Assembly: GCA_013298215.1 (NCBI GenBank)
Contig: JAAFKE010000001.1
Location: 10,692 to 74,691 of the forward strand
Length of the DNA stretch: 64,000 bases
Source: Cytophagales bacterium
GTDB lineage: Bacteria; Bacteroidota; Bacteroidia; Cytophagales; Spirosomataceae
Reading direction: 5' to 3'
Under the pieces are notes generated by a model. That model saw only the letters and a list, made by a program, of their open reading frames with translations, had not been told where the DNA came from and did not search any database. A program made the position numbers and the translations under genes. Each line of letters opens with the position of its first letter. The first letter of the stretch is position 1. Positions 55,122 through 64,000 of the stretch are shown one piece after another.

Positions 55122-56126
55122 ATGAATGTAAAAAATACCCTAAAATACCTCATTTCGTTGGCCGTGGCGGGTGGTTTGATGTGGTTTGTGTTTAAAGACA
55201 TGGACTTGGCCGCCATGTGGGCCAAATTCGAGAACGCCAACCACGCGTGGCTCATTTTGGTGGTAATCTTTACGGTGGTGGCCGCGTGGAGCCGCGCCGT
55301 TCGTTGGAAAATGCTGCTCGAACCACTTGGCTACCAGCCCAGTAGCCTCAACACAACGGTGTCGGTTTTTACTGGTTATTTTGCCAACCAGCTCGTTCCC
55401 CGGGCGGGTGAGGTCACGCGGTGCGCCACCCTCAACCGCACCGATTCTGTGCCCGTAAACCTCAGTTTTGGCACTGTGGTGGCCGAGCGGGTTTTCGACT
55501 TGCTAAGTTTGCTGTTGCTCATTGCGCTGGCTTTCGTGCTGGAGTTTAAGCGGTTAAGTGCTTTTTTTATCAATCTATTTGGCTCAAAAGTTGGCATGGG
55601 CAAACAGGGAAGCAGTGGCCTCGGCGTTTTGGCAATAATCGGACTTTTGGGGTTATCGTTGGCGGTGCTTGGGGTGTGGTTTTACAAAAAAAACGCGGCC
55701 AAGCTGCGCCAAAACGCGCTGTTTGTTAAAACCGAATCTTTCGTAAAGGGGCTTATCGACGGTCTTTTGAGCGTGAGAAAGTTGCGCAACCCGGCGGCAT
55801 TTTTGTTTCATACGGTGCTGATCTGGCTCATGTACTTTCTGAGTTCTTACGTCTGTTTTTTTATACTCACCGAAACGGCCCATCTGTCGCTGCTGGCTGG
55901 CCTGACCGTGCTCATTATGGGCGGCCTCGGAATGTCGGCTCCCGTGCAGGGGGGTATTGGCCCGTACCATTTGTTTGTGAGCAGCGCGTTGGTTTTATAC
56001 GGCCTCTCAAAAGAAAACGGCTTGGCCCTGGCCACCTACATCCACGGCACGCAAATGATTCTGATGCTCGTTTTGGGGGGACTTTCATTTTTGTACGTGT
56101 TGATAAAAAATCCGAAAAAACCGTAA
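55122..56126 (+). CDS. Flippase-like UPF0104 membrane protein
   Basis: 334 residues, about eight transmembrane segments, resembling the lysylphosphatidylglycerol synthase transmembrane region (UPF0104/AglD-like flippase fold). Conserved: WSRAVRWKMLLEPLGY, NQLVPRAGEVTRCATLNR and GMSAPVQGGIGPYHLFVSSAL. Lacks the catalytic synthase domain, so it is likely a lipid or polyprenyl-linked-sugar translocase. Follows DUF3108 after 43 bp. Confidence 0.88.
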   Translation: MNVKNTLKYLISLAVAGGLMWFVFKDMDLAAMWAKFENANHAWLILVVIFTVVAAWSRAVRWKMLLEPLGYQPSSLNTTVSVFTGYFANQLVPRAGEVTRCATLNRTDSVPVNLSFGTVVAERVFDLLSLLLLIALAFVLEFKRLSAFFINLFGSKVGMGKQGSSGLGVLAIIGLLGLSLAVLGVWFYKKNAAKLRQNALFVKTESFVKGLIDGLLSVRKLRNPAAFLFHTVLIWLMYFLSSYVCFFILTETAHLSLLAGLTVLIMGGLGMSAPVQGGIGPYHLFVSSALVLYGLSKENGLALATYIHGTQMILMLVLGGLSFLYVLIKNPKKP

Positions 56127-56159
56127 ATTGCGGGACATTGTAATCCCTACCCTGAAGTT

Positions 56160-57845
56160 ATGAAAACAACGGCCTGGCTGTTTTTGGTGTTTTTGCCTTA
56201 TTTTTTGTCCGCTCAACTTTTTGAAAATTCTGCCGAAAGAGACTACCGGAACGCCCATGCACGCTACAAAACAGGGCAATTTGAGGCGGCCATGGCGGCT
56301 TTTGCCCCCCTCACCGACGGTAAAAGTGGCAGCAGTAACGTGCCTTTCGCGCAGTATTTCTACGCCCTTTGTGCCACCAAACTGAGCCGCCCCACCGAGG
56401 CCCGCACCATGCTCAAACAACTCATTGAGCAGTTCCCGAGTTGGAAAAACATCGACGAAGCCTACTACTTGCTGGCCGATGCGTGTTTCAAAGGAAACCG
56501 TCACGAAGAAGCCGTTGAGTACACACTGAACATCGGAGATTCGTCGATAAAAAAAGATGTCGAAAATCTTAAAAGACTGTATATTAATCAATTAAACGAT
56601 TTAGAGCGACTAAAAAGCATCCAGCGAGAATACCCCAGCGACCGTGCCATTGGACTCGCGTTGGTAAACCTGATTCAAAAATCGTCGAACGATAAGGTAG
56701 ATCTGGCACTTTCTGATGCCATCACCAACCGTTTTGGGGTGGCTACCGCACCTGGGCCAACTGCCTCCGCACCCATCAAACGCCCAGCCAGCAACTGGCA
56801 AAAAGGCTATTTCAACGTAGCCGTGATGCTTCCGTTTAGGCTAAAAAACATAGACCCTGCCGCCCGCAACCGCAACAACCAGTTTGCATTGGATTTGTAC
56901 GAGGGCATAAAGTTGGCAAAAGCAAAACTGCAAACCGAAAACATCATTGTCAATCTGTTTGCCTACGACGTGGGGCCAAACGCCGACGATATAATTGATG
57001 TGGTAAATAATTCAAATTTTGACCAAACCGACTTCGTCATCGGGCCGCTCTACAACGAATCTTCTAAGTTGGCCTCTTTGCACGCCGAAGAAAACAAAAT
57101 ATTTATGGTTCATCCAACGGGCATGAACGTTGATCTGGTCGCGAGCCATCCGAACAGTTTTTTGTTCAAACCCAGTTTTGAGACGCAAGCAGCCAAGGCG
57201 TTGGCTTTTGCCGCTACCCTCAGTACAACCAACAACCGAAAAGTAGCTATTTATTACGGTGCCTCTAAAAAAGACTCTACGCTGGCGGCAAGCTACCAAA
57301 ACGTGGTTAAAGAGGCTGGATACCAGGTGATTGACTACCGAAAAACGCGCGAAAAATTAGATTCTGCCGCTGCAATCGGTGCCTACAACAAGCCCGCCCA
57401 CGTGTTTGTGTCGAGCAGCAACGATACCGATGGACAAAAAGTGTTGGCCATGATGGCAAGAAAACGGGTCGATGTGCCCACCCTCATCACGGCTTCGGCG
57501 TTCGATTTTCAACGCATTTCGAGTGGCGTTTTTGCTGAGAGAGAAGTCTATTTATTAGACCCCGATTACATCAATACCAGCCGCCAGGCAGTCCGCGATT
57601 TTCAGGCCAGCTACATGGCCAAACGCAACATCATACCGTCGGTGTATGCCATGGCTGGCTACGACCTCATGCTGTTCTACGGCAGGATGCTGCAACGCTA
57701 CAAAGAACGCCTGAAAGCGGGTTTGGCCGCCCGAAAGTACGAAGACGACTACTTACTTTCGGGCTTCGACTATACCAAAAGCAGCGACAATCAAGTTGTG
57801 CCAATTGTTCGGCTCGATGGACAACACTTCGTACCCGTCCGCTAA
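56160..57845 (+). CDS. TPR and periplasmic ligand-binding protein
   Basis: 561 residues: signal peptide, a TPR-like helical N-terminus (residues about 20-150, RYKTGQFEAAMAAFAPL), then a type I periplasmic-binding fold (LppC/penicillin-binding-protein-activator or leucine-binding type) with NVAVMLPFRLKN and DFVIGPLYNESSKLA. In Proteobacteria LpoA has this layout and activates a peptidoglycan synthase; here the role is inferred from architecture only. Convergent with galK, with 5 bp between stops. Confidence 0.82.
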   Translation: MKTTAWLFLVFLPYFLSAQLFENSAERDYRNAHARYKTGQFEAAMAAFAPLTDGKSGSSNVPFAQYFYALCATKLSRPTEARTMLKQLIEQFPSWKNIDEAYYLLADACFKGNRHEEAVEYTLNIGDSSIKKDVENLKRLYINQLNDLERLKSIQREYPSDRAIGLALVNLIQKSSNDKVDLALSDAITNRFGVATAPGPTASAPIKRPASNWQKGYFNVAVMLPFRLKNIDPAARNRNNQFALDLYEGIKLAKAKLQTENIIVNLFAYDVGPNADDIIDVVNNSNFDQTDFVIGPLYNESSKLASLHAEENKIFMVHPTGMNVDLVASHPNSFLFKPSFETQAAKALAFAATLSTTNNRKVAIYYGASKKDSTLAASYQNVVKEAGYQVIDYRKTREKLDSAAAIGAYNKPAHVFVSSSNDTDGQKVLAMMARKRVDVPTLITASAFDFQRISSGVFAEREVYLLDPDYINTSRQAVRDFQASYMAKRNIIPSVYAMAGYDLMLFYGRMLQRYKERLKAGLAARKYEDDYLLSGFDYTKSSDNQVVPIVRLDGQHFVPVR

Positions 57846-57850
57846 ATATT

Positions 57851-59008
57851 CTAACAATTTACCACGGCAACGCCCTCTTCGAGACGCACAAAAATCGGTT
57901 CGGGCCTCCAGCCTATTTCCCGTTCGTAAGCCGCCGAAAGCTCCTCCAACACAATGGCGGTGGCACGTTTGTGAACAATATTGAGCGTGCAACCGCCAAA
58001 GCCGCCACCCATCATGCGCGCGCCCAGAACACCCTTTTTTGTCTTGGCAAGTGCCACCAGCAGGTCAAGTTCGGGGCAGCTCACCTCGTACATTTGGCTC
58101 AAACCCGCGTGTGCCTCAAACATACAGCGTCCCACCGTAGGCAAGTCGTGGGCTTGCAGGGCGGCGGTGGCGTTTCTGACTCGCTGCTCTTCTTGCACCA
58201 CAAAGCGCACCCTTTTGTACTGATTTTGGGTGAACTTTTCTTGGTACGTTTCAAGCATTTTTTCGTTTATGTCGCGCAGTGTTTGCACATTTGGTTGGTA
58301 CTTTTGCAGCGTTGCAAGTGCCGTCTCGCAGTCGTTGCGGCGGTCGTTGTAGGCCGACTCCGCCAGCGAGTGTTTCACTTTTGTGTTGATGAGAACCAAC
58401 TCGTAGTCGCCCAAATTGAGCGGAAAATAACTGTAACTGAGGTCGCGGCAGTCGAGACAGATCACGTGGTTTGCCCTGCCGTGCAGCGAGGCGAACATAT
58501 CCATAATGCCGCACATGGTTCCAATAATATGCTCGGCACGCTGGGCAACAAACGCCATGTCGAGCCTGGTGAGCGACCAACCGAAGAGCGTGTTCAAGCC
58601 AAAGATAAACCCACTGCACAACGCCGCCGACGACGACAGCCCGCCGCCGCTCGGAATGTCGCCGCCAAATACCACGTTTAGGCCACCCGTTGGCTTCAGG
58701 CCGCGCTCGCGCAAGGCATCTAAAACAGCCAAAAAATAATCTTCCCACGACTGCCTGAGAGCGAGCGAATCGTCGAGAAAAATAGAAGCCCGTCGGTCAA
58801 AATTGACGGCACGCAGGTTTATAATCGGTTCTTCGTTGGCCGAAAAACAAAAGTACATGGCTTTGTCAATGGCGGCGGGCGTTACGAAGCCGTGGTTATA
58901 ATCGGTGTGTTCGCCGATGAGATTGATACGGCCTGGGGCGCGTACCACCAGCGCGGGCGTTCCGTATTGTTGTTTGAAAACCGCCAGAATTTCTTGTTTT
59001 ATTTGCAC
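57851..59008 (-). CDS. galK: Galactokinase
   Basis: Phosphorylates galactose to galactose-1-phosphate. 385 residues. GHMP-kinase motifs: APGRINLIGEHTDYN near the N-terminus, GGDIPSGGGLSSSAAL, and MMGGGFGGCTLNIV. No galT or galE is nearby. Divergent from tadA over a palindromic promoter region. Confidence 0.94.
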   Translation of the reverse strand: MQIKQEILAVFKQQYGTPALVVRAPGRINLIGEHTDYNHGFVTPAAIDKAMYFCFSANEEPIINLRAVNFDRRASIFLDDSLALRQSWEDYFLAVLDALRERGLKPTGGLNVVFGGDIPSGGGLSSSAALCSGFIFGLNTLFGWSLTRLDMAFVAQRAEHIIGTMCGIMDMFASLHGRANHVICLDCRDLSYSYFPLNLGDYELVLINTKVKHSLAESAYNDRRNDCETALATLQKYQPNVQTLRDINEKMLETYQEKFTQNQYKRVRFVVQEEQRVRNATAALQAHDLPTVGRCMFEAHAGLSQMYEVSCPELDLLVALAKTKKGVLGARMMGGGFGGCTLNIVHKRATAIVLEELSAAYEREIGWRPEPIFVRLEEGVAVVNC

Positions 59009-59019
59009 GATATTAATTG

Positions 59020-59039
59020 CTTAGATTTGCAAATCTAAG
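59020..59039. promoter_or_regulatory. 20-bp palindrome between galK and tadA with two -7 elements
   Basis: Perfect palindrome, half-site CTTAGATTTG. TAGATTTG, a TAnnTTTG match, occurs on the plus strand (59022-59029) and the minus strand (59037-59030). The minus copy would start transcription about 16 nt before galK. No good -33 was found at the right spacing for the plus copy (TTTG at 59002-59005 is 16 bp away). Confidence 0.55.
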
Positions 59040-59077
59040 GGTTGCAGGGGCATTAGTTTTAAACCAACGGTGGAAAG

Positions 59078-59521
59078 ATGATTTTTTTTTCGGACGAGTA
59101 CTACATGGAAATCGCCTTGCAGCAGGCGCAGCTTGCGGCCCAAAACGGCGAGATACCCGTGGGGGCGGTGGTGGTGTGCAACAACCGCATTATTGCCAAA
59201 ACCCACAACCAAACCGAACAGCTCACCGACGTGACGGCCCACGCCGAGCTGCTGGCCATTACGGCGGCAGCAGGTTTTTTGGGGAGTAAGTACCTGAAAG
59301 ACTGCACCTTGTACGTAACCCTCGAACCTTGCTTGATGTGTGCGGGCGCACTTTTTTGGTCGCAGATCGATAAAATTGTGTTTGCCGCCCGAGACGAGAA
59401 AAGAGGGTTTGGCCAGGTTTCAAAAACAGTTTTGCACCCCAAAACCAAAGTTACGGGCGGTGTATTAGAGAAAGAATCGCGGGAGATTTTAGAGAAATTT
59501 TTCCGACAGATGCGAACATAA
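59078..59521 (+). CDS. tadA: tRNA-specific adenosine deaminase
   Basis: Makes inosine at the wobble position of tRNA-Arg(ACG). 147 residues. Zinc and catalytic residues H55-A-E57 (TAHAEL) and C85/C88 in EPCLMC are intact; the HAE glutamate is the proton shuttle. Ends 55 bp before sodB. Confidence 0.95.
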   Translation: MIFFSDEYYMEIALQQAQLAAQNGEIPVGAVVVCNNRIIAKTHNQTEQLTDVTAHAELLAITAAAGFLGSKYLKDCTLYVTLEPCLMCAGALFWSQIDKIVFAARDEKRGFGQVSKTVLHPKTKVTGGVLEKESREILEKFFRQMRT

Positions 59522-59576
59522 AAACCACCGCTGGCGTTACCAACGTAACTATTATTTCACTTAAATTTATATCCTG

Positions 59577-60185
59577 ATGACTTTCGTCTTAGATCCACTT
59601 CCCTACGCAAACGATGCCTTAGAGCCGCATTTCGACAAATTGACCATGGAAATACACCATGATCGCCACCACCAAACCTACGTGACCAACCTCAACAACG
59701 CGGTTGCTGGCACAGACATGGAAGGCAAAAGCATCGACGAACTCATGGCTGGTATGAGCAAGTTGCCAGCGCCCGTGCGCAACAACGGCGGCGGACACTA
59801 CAACCACTCGTTTTTCTGGAACACGCTGTCGGCCAACGGCGGCGGCGAGCCCGTGGGTACGCTGGCTGCGGCGATAGATGCAAAATTTGGGTCTTTTTCG
59901 GCCCTCAAAGACGAATTTAAGAAAGCCTGCGTAGGCCGCTTTGGGTCGGGCTGGGCTTGGCTGTGCGTAGACAAAAAAGGCGAGCTCTGCGTGTGTTCGA
60001 CCCCAAACCAAGACAACCCAACAATGGACTTGGCCGAATGCCCTGGCGCACCCATCATCGGGCTGGACGTTTGGGAGCACGCCTACTACTTGAAGTTTCA
60101 GAACAAACGCCCCGACTACGTGGACGCATTCTGGAACGTAGTAGATTGGAACACCGCCGAGGCACGTTTCGAGGCAGCCAAGTAA
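59577..60185 (+). CDS. sodB: Superoxide dismutase, Fe/Mn type
   Basis: 202 residues. The four metal ligands are found in [14 protein letters not shown] (H27), [10 protein letters not shown] (second histidine), and [25 protein letters not shown] (aspartate and histidine). Whether iron or manganese is used cannot be decided; no signal peptide. Followed by the mutA gene in convergent direction, 65 bp away. Confidence 0.96.
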   Translation: MTFVLDPLPYANDALEPHFDKLTMEIHHDRHHQTYVTNLNNAVAGTDMEGKSIDELMAGMSKLPAPVRNNGGGHYNHSFFWNTLSANGGGEPVGTLAAAIDAKFGSFSALKDEFKKACVGRFGSGWAWLCVDKKGELCVCSTPNQDNPTMDLAECPGAPIIGLDVWEHAYYLKFQNKRPDYVDAFWNVVDWNTAEARFEAAK

Positions 60186-60250
60186 TAATTTCGAATGATG
60201 GAGTGATAGAATGAATGACTAAATGAACAATTATCAACAAGAAAAGTTAG

Positions 60251-61642
60251 TTATTCATCAACCGCTTCGCAGATTCTTTTCGCTGAAAGTAGCCTGAAAG
60301 GCACATTTTCAACAATCCCGCTCGGTGCAGTTGCCTGGGCGGGATTGTTGTTTTCTGGCTCCCTAAATTTATTGACTCCCACCATCACCGTTGCGCCGCC
60401 ACGGAGGGCTTCGCACCTGGCTTCGTAGGTCGATTCGATGAGGTCTTGCACAAAATTTTGCTCAAAAGCAGCCACAAAGCCCCCTTTCTCTTCGATCTTT
60501 AAAAATAACTCCCATGCATTTTGTGCCAACTGATGGGTTAGGTTCTCCACGTAGAAACTCCCCGCTGCGGGATCATTTATTTTATCAAAGTGGCCTTCCT
60601 CTTTCATTAGAATAGAAATATTGCGCGCAATTCGTTCCGAAAAAGCATTGTTTGGATCGAGATCAGCGTCGTAGGCGTGCGTGGTCAGCGCGTCGGCGTT
60701 GCCAACTACTGCCGCCATAGACTGGGTGGTGGCACGCAGCAGGTTGGTATGGGGCGAGGACGTGGCATCAAAAAAATGGGAGGTCTCGGCCGCAATAAAA
60801 AGTCGGTGTGCCTCATTGTTAGACAGCCCAAATTGCTCTAAAACCACGCTCCAAAGGTAACGAAGGGCGCGAAGTTTGGCTATCTCCACGAAATAGCTCG
60901 TACCGACCGAAACCGAAAACTGAATTTTTGGAATGATGTCCGACAGGGGTAGCCCCAAATCGGTGAGTTTATCGATGTAGGCCACGGCACTTGCCAACGC
61001 ACAGGCCAACTCTTGGGTGGCGGTTGCGCCCGCGTGGTGAAAAACGTGCGACTCGACGGTAATGGGTCTAAAATTGGGCGACGAACGCGTTTTTATAATT
61101 GTATCCCGCAAAGATTCGTAATTCGTTGGGCGCATCGAGCCCGTTTTTGCCCAATGGGCGTGGGCATCGTCCGCTATTCCGCCCCGCATTTGGTAATTAA
61201 TAAAGCCAAGAAGGCGCGAAACGAGTCCGGCGGCTTGGTTTTTTACCCTAAAATGTATCGAAACTTCGCTGAGTTTTATGCCGTGGAGGAGTTTAGGAAA
61301 GACCACCGAATGAACATCTACCTGGGTCAAATCTAACGTAAAACCATCGACTCCTTTGGCCATAAGCCCCAGCAGTTGGGCGTTTGTGGCAGACTCAGTC
61401 TCAAAAACAACGGTTTGTAAATTGAGCCAGCCCGCACCTTTTCGTTCTTGGTGCTGCCTAATCTCTTCGTTGTTAAATAGTTGGGTGTCTTTTTCGGTAT
61501 AATAAGGCTGAATGTCAAAACCCTCGATGGAGTTCCAGACCAACGTTTGGTCAAAATCTTTGCCTTTGAGGTCTTTGATGGCTTGCGCCTTCCATTGGGC
61601 GTAGTCGGTTGGGGCAAAGTCGGCAAAAAAAGAACTATTCAT
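60251..61642 (-). CDS. mutA: Methylmalonyl-CoA mutase small subunit
   Basis: 463 residues, similar to the catalytic-fold beta subunit: FQ-type motifs NYESLRDTIIKTRSSPNFRPITVESHVFHHAGATATQELACALA, DPAAGSFYVENLT and FVQDLIESTYEARCEALRGG. It ends before the C-terminal cobalamin-binding domain of the large subunit, as the small subunits are inactive structural partners with a remnant of that domain or none. No mutB is in the window, so the partner must lie elsewhere. Confidence 0.88.
   Translation of the reverse strand: MNSSFFADFAPTDYAQWKAQAIKDLKGKDFDQTLVWNSIEGFDIQPYYTEKDTQLFNNEEIRQHQERKGAGWLNLQTVVFETESATNAQLLGLMAKGVDGFTLDLTQVDVHSVVFPKLLHGIKLSEVSIHFRVKNQAAGLVSRLLGFINYQMRGGIADDAHAHWAKTGSMRPTNYESLRDTIIKTRSSPNFRPITVESHVFHHAGATATQELACALASAVAYIDKLTDLGLPLSDIIPKIQFSVSVGTSYFVEIAKLRALRYLWSVVLEQFGLSNNEAHRLFIAAETSHFFDATSSPHTNLLRATTQSMAAVVGNADALTTHAYDADLDPNNAFSERIARNISILMKEEGHFDKINDPAAGSFYVENLTHQLAQNAWELFLKIEEKGGFVAAFEQNFVQDLIESTYEARCEALRGGATVMVGVNKFREPENNNPAQATAPSGIVENVPFRLLSAKRICEAVDE
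60310..60350 (+). terminator. Candidate sodB terminator within the mutA 3' end
   Basis: Perfect 12-bp inverted repeat (CAACAATCCCGC and complement) with a 17-nt loop inside the last codons of mutA. On the plus strand it is followed by TTTTCT. It could end sodB transcription, but the loop is large and the segment is also coding. Confidence 0.4.
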
Positions 61643-61765
61643 GTACTGGCTTGGTTGAAATGAAACATTTGTGGCCCGCTAAGTTATAACGTAATTTTGG
61701 ATAAAAATTAATTTTTTGCCCCGTTTTTAGCATCCGCATCTTAACAAATTATCAAAAGATTTTGC

Positions 61766-61773
61766 TATTTTTG
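61766..61773 (+). promoter_or_regulatory. dnaA promoter -7 element
   Basis: TATTTTTG matches TAnnTTTG 28 bp before the dnaA ATG. The -33 element at the usual spacing is not obvious (TTA at about 61741). The mutA-dnaA intergenic region is otherwise AT-rich and divergent. Confidence 0.45.
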
Positions 61774-61801
61774 CAACCCTTTTGCCCCATTTTATTATAA
61801 A

Positions 61802-63223
61802 ATGACCACCCAACGCGACGTAAATACTGTCTGGAATCACTGCCTGCAAATTATTCGGGAGAATATCTCGGAGCAGAGTTTTGGTACGTGGTTTGCGCCC
61901 ATCATACCGCTGCGGCTCACTGGCAATACGCTCATTATTCAGGTGCCGAGTCAGTTTTTTTACGAATGGCTCGAAGAAAATTACGTTCACGTGTTTCGGA
62001 AAGCCCTGGATGCCACCATTGGCCGCGACGGAATGCTGGAGTACTCGATCATTGTTGATACTGGCAACGACAAGCACAAACCCGTGGCAGTGAACGTGCC
62101 AAACCAAAAATCGCCGCAGACATCGAGCCCCGACCGGCCCAACGCCGACCCGCGCAAGCCCCAAATTGATGCCCGCCGCGATTTTGACTCCAACGAACTC
62201 AATACCTACATTAACCCCAATTATTCGTTCGACAATTTTGTGGAGGGCGACTGCAACCGCCTGGCGCGGTCGGCGGGCTTTGCCGTGGCGCAGCGGTCGG
62301 GTGTTACGTCGTTCAACCCGCTGATGCTCTACGGCGGCGTGGGGCTGGGCAAAACGCACCTCATTCAGGCCATCGGCAATTATATTCGCAACAACTCGCC
62401 CCAAAAAACGGTGCTGTACGTGTCGTCCGAGAAATTTACGAACCAGTTTATTAACTCCATTAGAAACAACAAACTGCAAAACTTCACCGACTTCTACATG
62501 CAGGTAGATGTGCTGGTGCTGGACGACGTGCAGTTTTTGTCGGGCAAAGAAAAAACGCAGGATACGTTTTTTCACATCTTCAACCACCTGCACCAGTCTG
62601 GCAAACAGATCATTATGACCTCCGACCGCGCCCCGCGCGACTTGGAGGGTATGCAAGATCGGCTGCTGTCGCGCTTCAAATGGGGACTAACCGCCGACCT
62701 GCAACAGCCCGACTTTGAGACGCGCATTGCGATTATCCAGAAAAAATTGCAATCCGAGGGTATTTATATCGACAACGGGGTGATCGAATACTTGGCCCAC
62801 AGCGTGAACACCAACGTGCGCGAGTTGGAGGGCGTGGTGGTGTCGTTGATCGGGCAAGCCACTTTTTTGCGCCAAGAAGTAACCCTCGATTTGGCCAAAA
62901 GTATCCTCAAAAACATCGTCACCCGCGAAGAAAAAGCGGTCAATATCGACACCATTCAGGAAACAGTGGCCGACTATTTTGACATGAACGTGGCCGACCT
63001 GAAAGGAAAAAGCCGCCGCCGCGAACACGTGTACCCGCGCCAAATTGCGATGTATATGGCCAAAGAACTCACCGATTTGCCCTTGAAATCAATCGGTTAT
63101 CACTTCGGCGGGCGCGACCACAGTACGGTCATCCACGCCATTCACAACGTGAACGATCTCCTCAAAGAAGACAACGATGCCGCCCGCGAAACGGTGGACA
63201 AGCTCAAAGGGTATTTTAAGTAA
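61802..63223 (+). CDS. dnaA: Chromosomal replication initiator DnaA
   Basis: 473 residues. Domain I at the start (NTVWNHCLQIIRENISEQSFGTW), a linker (domain II, about 90-130), the AAA+ domain III with the P-loop GGVGLGKT at residues 178-185, DVLVLDDVQFLSGK and SDRAPRDL, and the DNA-binding domain IV with GGRDHSTVIHA near the C-terminus. Binds ATP and DnaA boxes at oriC. A standard start at 61802 gives the canonical N-terminus. Confidence 0.98.
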   Translation: MTTQRDVNTVWNHCLQIIRENISEQSFGTWFAPIIPLRLTGNTLIIQVPSQFFYEWLEENYVHVFRKALDATIGRDGMLEYSIIVDTGNDKHKPVAVNVPNQKSPQTSSPDRPNADPRKPQIDARRDFDSNELNTYINPNYSFDNFVEGDCNRLARSAGFAVAQRSGVTSFNPLMLYGGVGLGKTHLIQAIGNYIRNNSPQKTVLYVSSEKFTNQFINSIRNNKLQNFTDFYMQVDVLVLDDVQFLSGKEKTQDTFFHIFNHLHQSGKQIIMTSDRAPRDLEGMQDRLLSRFKWGLTADLQQPDFETRIAIIQKKLQSEGIYIDNGVIEYLAHSVNTNVRELEGVVVSLIGQATFLRQEVTLDLAKSILKNIVTREEKAVNIDTIQETVADYFDMNVADLKGKSRRREHVYPRQIAMYMAKELTDLPLKSIGYHFGGRDHSTVIHAIHNVNDLLKEDNDAARETVDKLKGYFK

Positions 63224-63234
63224 ACGCTGGGGCT

Positions 63235-64000
63235 ATGCTGTTTTTTGTACCCCGAAAATCGCTCGACACCGCCCGCTGGAACGCGTTTGTGGCCAGTTCT
63301 CCGCAAAACATTATGTACGGTTACGCGTGGTACTTGGACATTGTTTGCCCGCGTTGGGAGGCTGTTGTCCAAACCGATGAGTCGGGCCGCTGGCAGGCGG
63401 TTTTTGCCGTACCGCTCCGCCAAAAATACGGCTTTTGGGTGGTGCACCAGCCGCTTTTCTGCCAGTTTCTGCCCGTTTTTTCGTTGCCCCACTTAGACCT
63501 TCCACCGCCATTTGACGCATTTTGGAAGGCCATAAAAAACCGTTTTTGGTACGTCTCTATCCTGAACGTGCCACACTGGCCTGGGGCAGAGAAAACAGAT
63601 TTTGCGCCAATACGCAGCAATTTGGTGCTGCAACTCGGGGGTTCTTACGCCCAAATTCGCGGCAAATACAGTGCCGACCGCGAGCGGAACTTGGCAAAAG
63701 CCCAGAAATCGAACTGGCAAATTGATGAAAGCCAAGACCTTGAACCGCTCATCGGGATGTTCAAAGCCAACCACGCTCATTTGATGCAAAACGGGGTTTC
63801 GGAAAAAGCCTATGGCATCCTGCGGCGTTTGTATGCCGAGGCCAACGCCCAAAACTTGGCACTGCTTTGCTACGCCAAAAGCGGCGGCAAAACCGAAGCG
63901 GGCGCGTTGTTTTGGGTGAGCGACCAGCGCATTATTTATATTTTCAACGCGGCCACCAAACACGGACGCGCGGCCAACGCCAGGACGCTGATTATTGATA
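63235..64000 (+). CDS. FemAB/BioF2-like acetyltransferase, 3' end cut by the window
   Basis: A frame starting with ATG at 63235, 12 bp after dnaA, is open to the window edge (about 255 codons seen). N-terminal segment LFFVPRKSLDTARWNAFV, then QNIMYGYAWYLDIVCPRWEA and the YSADRERNLAKAQ segment are typical of Bacteroidota GNAT-fold proteins annotated as BioF2-like or FemAB-like acetyltransferases that attach amino acids or acyl groups to lipids or peptides. The end and exact product are not visible. Confidence 0.75.
   Translation, partial: MLFFVPRKSLDTARWNAFVASSPQNIMYGYAWYLDIVCPRWEAVVQTDESGRWQAVFAVPLRQKYGFWVVHQPLFCQFLPVFSLPHLDLPPPFDAFWKAIKNRFWYVSILNVPHWPGAEKTDFAPIRSNLVLQLGGSYAQIRGKYSADRERNLAKAQKSNWQIDESQDLEPLIGMFKANHAHLMQNGVSEKAYGILRRLYAEANAQNLALLCYAKSGGKTEAGALFWVSDQRIIYIFNAATKHGRAANARTLIID

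Noticed and set aside
61643-61801. Replication origin next to dnaA
   Set aside because: No cluster of TTATNCACA-like DnaA boxes is visible; the region is AT-rich but short.

Overview
The window looks like a chromosomal segment of a Bacteroidota bacterium, probably Cytophagales or Saprospirales-like. Evidence: several intergenic regions carry the Bacteroidota promoter form TTTG/TTG-N19-20-TAnnTTTG; PurM is the long form typical of the phylum; and families common in the phylum are present (DUF2027-Smr, DUF2281 antitoxin, OmpA with a carboxypeptidase-like domain, LuxE-like acyl-protein synthetase, Nudix-type sugar regulator). Most of the window is moderately GC-rich and densely coded. The first 4.7 kb (restriction-modification) and the aldo/keto reductase at 52.1 kb are visibly more AT-rich and probably arrived by transfer.

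Layout. 1-4.7 kb: the hsdS-hsdR end of a type I restriction system (hsdM is presumably upstream of the window), riddled with short palindromic elements. 4.8-10.7 kb: minus-strand RmlD-like reductase, GNAT, ppk1 and gyrB. 10.8-13.3 kb: a lipoprotein and an OmpA-type envelope protein with a proline-rich repeat spacer. 13.4-20.9 kb: EamA transporter, pth, a small exported protein with a good promoter, folA, an acyl-CoA ligase, a PfkB sugar kinase, and a LysM/RlpA-like envelope protein with small neighbours. 21-30.4 kb: plus-strand purM-hyuA-GNAT-hyuB-methyltransferase series, interrupted twice by accessory modules (DUF2281 antitoxin plus truncated PIN toxin; a pair of Uma2-family genes). Each module is bracketed by a duplicated piece of the neighbouring hyu gene. 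30.4-37 kb: xylA with its likely Nudix regulator, a lipoprotein, a LuxE-like enzyme, a DUF2027-Smr protein, a methyltransferase, a MazG-like protein and a MarC protein.

37.1-50.5 kb is the core expression block, all on the minus strand: tRNA-Tyr, tRNA-Gly, tRNA-Thr, tuf, tRNA-Trp, secE, nusG, rplK, rplA, rplJ, rplL, rpoB, rpoC. Two good promoters are visible, one before tRNA-Tyr and one before tRNA-Trp, with a terminator after tuf and another after rpoC. 50.5-64 kb holds an exported M20 amidohydrolase, an aldo/keto reductase, a metallopeptidase-DUF3108-flippase-like-ligand-binding run, galK, tadA, sodB, the small subunit of methylmalonyl-CoA mutase, dnaA and the start of a FemAB/BioF2-like acetyltransferase cut by the window edge.

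The most unusual signals are (1) a family of 28-bp palindromes whose cores vary while remaining nearly self-complementary, inserted in frame into hsdS and hsdR and expanded into a 33-bp tandem array in front of hsdS; and (2) the two accessory modules in the purM-hyu operon, flanked by 48-bp and about 41-bp duplications of the hyuA start and hyuB end. No single previously undescribed defence or biosynthetic system can be proven from the sequence alone.
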